NCBI GenBank assembly: GCA_013153685.1
Contig: JAADDX010000016.1
Coordinates: 1-32,222 of the forward strand
Source: Campylobacterota bacterium
GTDB taxonomy: Bacteria; Campylobacterota; Campylobacteria; Campylobacterales; JAADDX01
Reading direction: 5' to 3'
Length of the DNA: 32,222 bases
Part shown: positions 29,819 through 32,222 of the stretch, piece after piece
Layout: each line of letters opens with the position of its first letter
How positions within the stretch are numbered: position 1 is the first letter of the stretch
The notes under the pieces: generated by a model
Told to the model about the DNA's origin: nothing
What the model saw: only the letters and a program-made list of their open reading frames with translations
Database searches by the model: none
Program-made: the position numbers and the translations under genes

Positions 29819-30357
29819 TGCTTATATCCGCTTTTTTGGTAATTGTGTATGATTGCATTCGTAATAGCTTCTAAAGCTTTTGTGATTGTGAGTTTGCTAT
29901 ATAATTTATAGTTTGGCTGAATGTGATATTCTTTGATTAGATAAAGTTCCGTTTTGAGGGCGTTGATGATAGTTTGATAGAAGTTTTTGAGATTTGCTTT
30001 GTGATGATGTAGGTTTGCTTGGAGTTTACGTAAGTGTTGGATGATAATTAGATGTGATATGTTTTGATCAATTTTGCGTTTTTCATCTGTGGTAAGCAAC
30101 AATTCTTCTATTTGTTGTTTAGATGCAAGCATTTTAAAATACTCTTGAATTTTGCTTTTTTGATATTTTTGAAGTAGATTATATGTAGTGTATTTACAAC
30201 CAATCTCAACCATATATAATTTTTTGCGAAAATCGGACGGTATGGCGTTGATTGTATGAATAAGAGTATTATTGAGTACTAGCAATTTAGCCCTATTAAC
30301 ATACATATCGTTAGCGTATAGATTAATAAGCAAGATTAAAATCATAAAATATCTCAT
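29815..30357 (-). CDS. Secreted/periplasmic hypothetical protein
   Basis: From the internal Met MRYFMILILLINLYAND (signal peptide) with AAGGAG upstream; ORF extends to 30480 but would overlap pgpA and the promoters. Confidence 0.65.
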   Translation of the reverse strand: MRYFMILILLINLYANDMYVNRAKLLVLNNTLIHTINAIPSDFRKKLYMVEIGCKYTTYNLLQKYQKSKIQEYFKMLASKQQIEELLLTTDEKRKIDQNISHLIIIQHLRKLQANLHHHKANLKNFYQTIINALKTELYLIKEYHIQPNYKLYSKLTITKALEAITNAIIHNYQKSGYKH

Positions 30358-30379
30358 TTCAACTCCTTTTTTGCTAGAT

Positions 30380-30402
30380 ATTATATCATATTTTGATATA
30401 AT
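30380..30402. promoter_or_regulatory. Divergent back-to-back -10 elements in a perfect inverted repeat
   Basis: ATTATATCA-tattt-TGATATAAT: minus-strand TATAAT 30380-30385, plus-strand TATAAT 30397-30402. Confidence 0.65.
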
Positions 30403-30428
30403 TTCCGCACCACGATTAAAGGAGCGGT

Positions 30429-30881
30429 ATGAGGGAATTTTTCTTGTATGGATTTTATAGCGGATTATTGCCAAAAGCACCAGGGACTTGGGGTAGTATA
30501 GTAGGAGGAGTGCTTGGTTATGTGTTTTTGTCGTATCTGCCTCAATCTACTCTGTTTTTATTTACTATTTTGATATCAATTATTGCAATTAAAGAAATTA
30601 ACAAATATGAAGCCCAAACCGGTATTCATGATGATAAGCGTATTGTTATTGACGAAATTGCTGGTATGTTTGTAGCTATTAGCTTAGCTGGAGGTAGTGT
30701 TTTAGCAGTGGTATTTAGTTTTATCTATTTTCGTATACTTGATATCACCAAACCTTCGGTAATTGGTAGATTAGATAAGGTAGAAGGTGGTATTGGCGTA
30801 ATGGGGGATGATCTGGTAGCTGGCGTGTTTGCGGGGATTTTGGCTGCGGCAAGTTGTGCTGTATATAAGGCGATAGGATGA
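30429..30881 (+). CDS. pgpA: Phosphatidylglycerophosphatase A
   Basis: GLLPKAPGTWGSIVGG, HDDKRIVIDEIAGMFVA, KPSVIGRLDKVEGGIGVMGDDLVAG. Confidence 0.93.
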   Translation: MREFFLYGFYSGLLPKAPGTWGSIVGGVLGYVFLSYLPQSTLFLFTILISIIAIKEINKYEAQTGIHDDKRIVIDEIAGMFVAISLAGGSVLAVVFSFIYFRILDITKPSVIGRLDKVEGGIGVMGDDLVAGVFAGILAAASCAVYKAIG

Positions 30882-31468
30882 TATGGCTTATTTTTATCCC
30901 TTTGTGGTTGATAAGTGGTGTTATAGAAAACAACATAACCCAAGCATATCACCAAATCTACCCCTCAATTATTATCAAACATATCAAAATCAGTAATTAC
31001 CGCAACCAAAAAATCCATTCCATTGATACATCCATGATCAATCCCAAACGAAATGCCGGAACTATCAAAGTCAATGATTTTTATGTATTTTATAAATTGG
31101 ATGCTACTATCAAAGTGCTCAAATCTATCACCTACCTCAATAAAGGTGATAAACTCTCAAGAGCAAATACCGCACTCCAAAGAATCCCATTTACCAATCT
31201 ATACACTTACCCAGTAACTACTTACACTGATAAAGTCATCAAAATGTATTTACCGGCAAATAGAGTGATTTACCAATATATGCTAGCTAATAGATCGCTT
31301 GTCAAGCGAGGAGATATTATAGAAGTGATTTCTAAAAGCGGTGCTATTGAAGTATCTTTTAGAGCTGTAGCCCTCTCTAATGGTAAAGCGGGGGATAAGA
31401 TCAAAGTCAAAAAAGATAAACAAGTCTTAGAAGTAACATTGGATAATGACGGAAATGGAAGATTATGA
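30878..31468 (+). CDS. flgA: Flagellar P-ring formation chaperone FlgA
   Basis: VIYQYMLANRSLVKRGDIIEVISKSGAIEVSFRAVALSNGKAGDKIKVK SAF-like pattern. Confidence 0.85.
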   Translation: MIWLIFIPLWLISGVIENNITQAYHQIYPSIIIKHIKISNYRNQKIHSIDTSMINPKRNAGTIKVNDFYVFYKLDATIKVLKSITYLNKGDKLSRANTALQRIPFTNLYTYPVTTYTDKVIKMYLPANRVIYQYMLANRSLVKRGDIIEVISKSGAIEVSFRAVALSNGKAGDKIKVKKDKQVLEVTLDNDGNGRL

Positions 31469-31980
31469 AGGTATTAATAGCTATTAGTGGAGCAAGTGGA
31501 TTTTCTTTGGGGTATAAGGCGTTTGAATTATTGGAGTGTGAAAAATATCTTATTACCACACAAAATGCCAAGACAGTTGCTAGATTAGAGGAGAATATAT
31601 ATTTTGATGAAGAGATATACCAACCTCCAGCAAGCGGTAGTTTTGGTGTGGATGTGATGATGGTTTTGCCGTGTAGTATGAATACTCTTGCCAAGATTGC
31701 AAATGGCATAGAAGATAATCTTACCACACGAGCTGCTGCAGTTGCTATTAAAGAGCGTAAAACCCTCTTGTTAGCACCGCGTGAGATGCCATTTAGTGCT
31801 ATTCATCTACAAAACATGCTCAAACTTAGCCAACTAGGAGTGATTATAGCTCCGGCTGTCATGGGGTATTATTCCAACCAAAAGACCTTAGAAGATATGG
31901 AGAGATTTGTTATTGGAAAGTGGTTTGATTTAGTTGGGATTGAGAATAATTTATACAAACGATGGGATAAAACACTATAA
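31465..31980 (+). CDS. ubiX: UbiX-family flavin prenyltransferase
   Basis: ISGASGFSLGYK, MMVLPCSMNTLAKIANGIEDNLTTRAAAVAIKERKTLLLAPREMPFSAIHLQNMLKL. Confidence 0.93.
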   Translation: MKVLIAISGASGFSLGYKAFELLECEKYLITTQNAKTVARLEENIYFDEEIYQPPASGSFGVDVMMVLPCSMNTLAKIANGIEDNLTTRAAAVAIKERKTLLLAPREMPFSAIHLQNMLKLSQLGVIIAPAVMGYYSNQKTLEDMERFVIGKWFDLVGIENNLYKRWDKTL

Positions 31981-31984
31981 ATTT

Positions 31985-32004
31985 CCAAAAAGATGGATTT
32001 TTGG
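31985..32004 (+). terminator. Hairpin after ubiX, possible terminator
   Basis: CCAAAAA gatgga TTTTTGG, perfect 7 bp stem with T-rich 3' arm. Confidence 0.4.
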
Positions 32005-32017
32005 TAGAGTTTTATGA

Positions 32018-32023
32018 TATAAT
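32018..32023 (+). promoter_or_regulatory. Putative -10 element for the DctP-like gene
   Basis: tatgaTATAATgg before the ATG at 32065. Confidence 0.5.
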
Positions 32024-32064
32024 GGATATCACAATTTTGAAAATATCCACGATAAGGAGATAAT

Positions 32065-32222
32065 ATGCTAAACAAACTCACTAAATTTGCATTAGTTTCA
32101 TTAGCAAGTAGTATGCTTTTAGCATCAAGCCTACAAGCAAAGACAATTAGATGGAAATTGGCTATGACATGGCCTTCTACACTTACTCCACTTGCAAGTC
32201 CTCCTATCAAACTTGCAAAAAT
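32065..32222 (+). CDS. TRAP transporter substrate-binding protein, DctP-like (truncated by window end)
   Basis: MLNKLTKFALVSLASSMLLASSLQAKTIRWKLAMTWPSTLTPLASPPIKLAK: signal peptide followed by a TRAP-SBP-like start. Confidence 0.65.
   Translation, partial: MLNKLTKFALVSLASSMLLASSLQAKTIRWKLAMTWPSTLTPLASPPIKLAK

Noticed and set aside
30358-30480. N-terminal 41 aa extension of the minus-strand ORF 29815-30480
   Set aside because: The internal Met at 30357 has an RBS and begins a signal peptide; the extension crosses the divergent promoter and the pgpA start.
1-32222. CRISPR array, transposon, prophage, tRNA or rRNA
   Set aside because: No regularly spaced repeats, transposase or integrase-phage genes, or recognisable tRNA/rRNA segments; the only recombinase looks like chromosomal XerH.

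Overview
This is an AT-rich chromosomal segment, gene-dense and almost entirely on the + strand. It most likely comes from a free-living Campylobacterota (epsilonproteobacterial) genome. Supporting evidence: an HsrA-like orphan response regulator, an HP0268-like gene next to miaB, LPP20 and PEB4/PpiC-type envelope proteins, a XerH-type recombinase, and TATAAT-type -10 elements. About 30 CDS are supported: hsrA-like regulator, ferredoxin, Ppx/GppA, four chemoreceptors (including NIT-domain and tandem-Cache types), PpiC, AsnB, a membrane-anchored MurF-like ligase, LPP20-like lipoprotein, CDF transporter, a Cys-type formate dehydrogenase, PyrD, HisH, LolA-like, HP0268-like, MiaB, XerH-like, a PilM/N/O-like trio, FlgD, FlgE, PurE, a DUF3972-like protein, PgpA, FlgA, UbiX and a truncated TRAP DctP-like protein. 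I see no CRISPR array, rRNA, tRNA, transposase or prophage. Most of the window is ordinary housekeeping DNA. The best second-look items are: a hairpin-rich noncoding stretch before hsrA, a sigma54 promoter whose predicted start abuts a hairpin that would mask the flgD ribosome-binding site, near-identical DNA repeats inside a tandem-Cache chemoreceptor, a PilMNO-like trio with an Asp-rich expansion, a solitary formate dehydrogenase, and a symmetric divergent promoter. All family assignments are by eye, without database searches.
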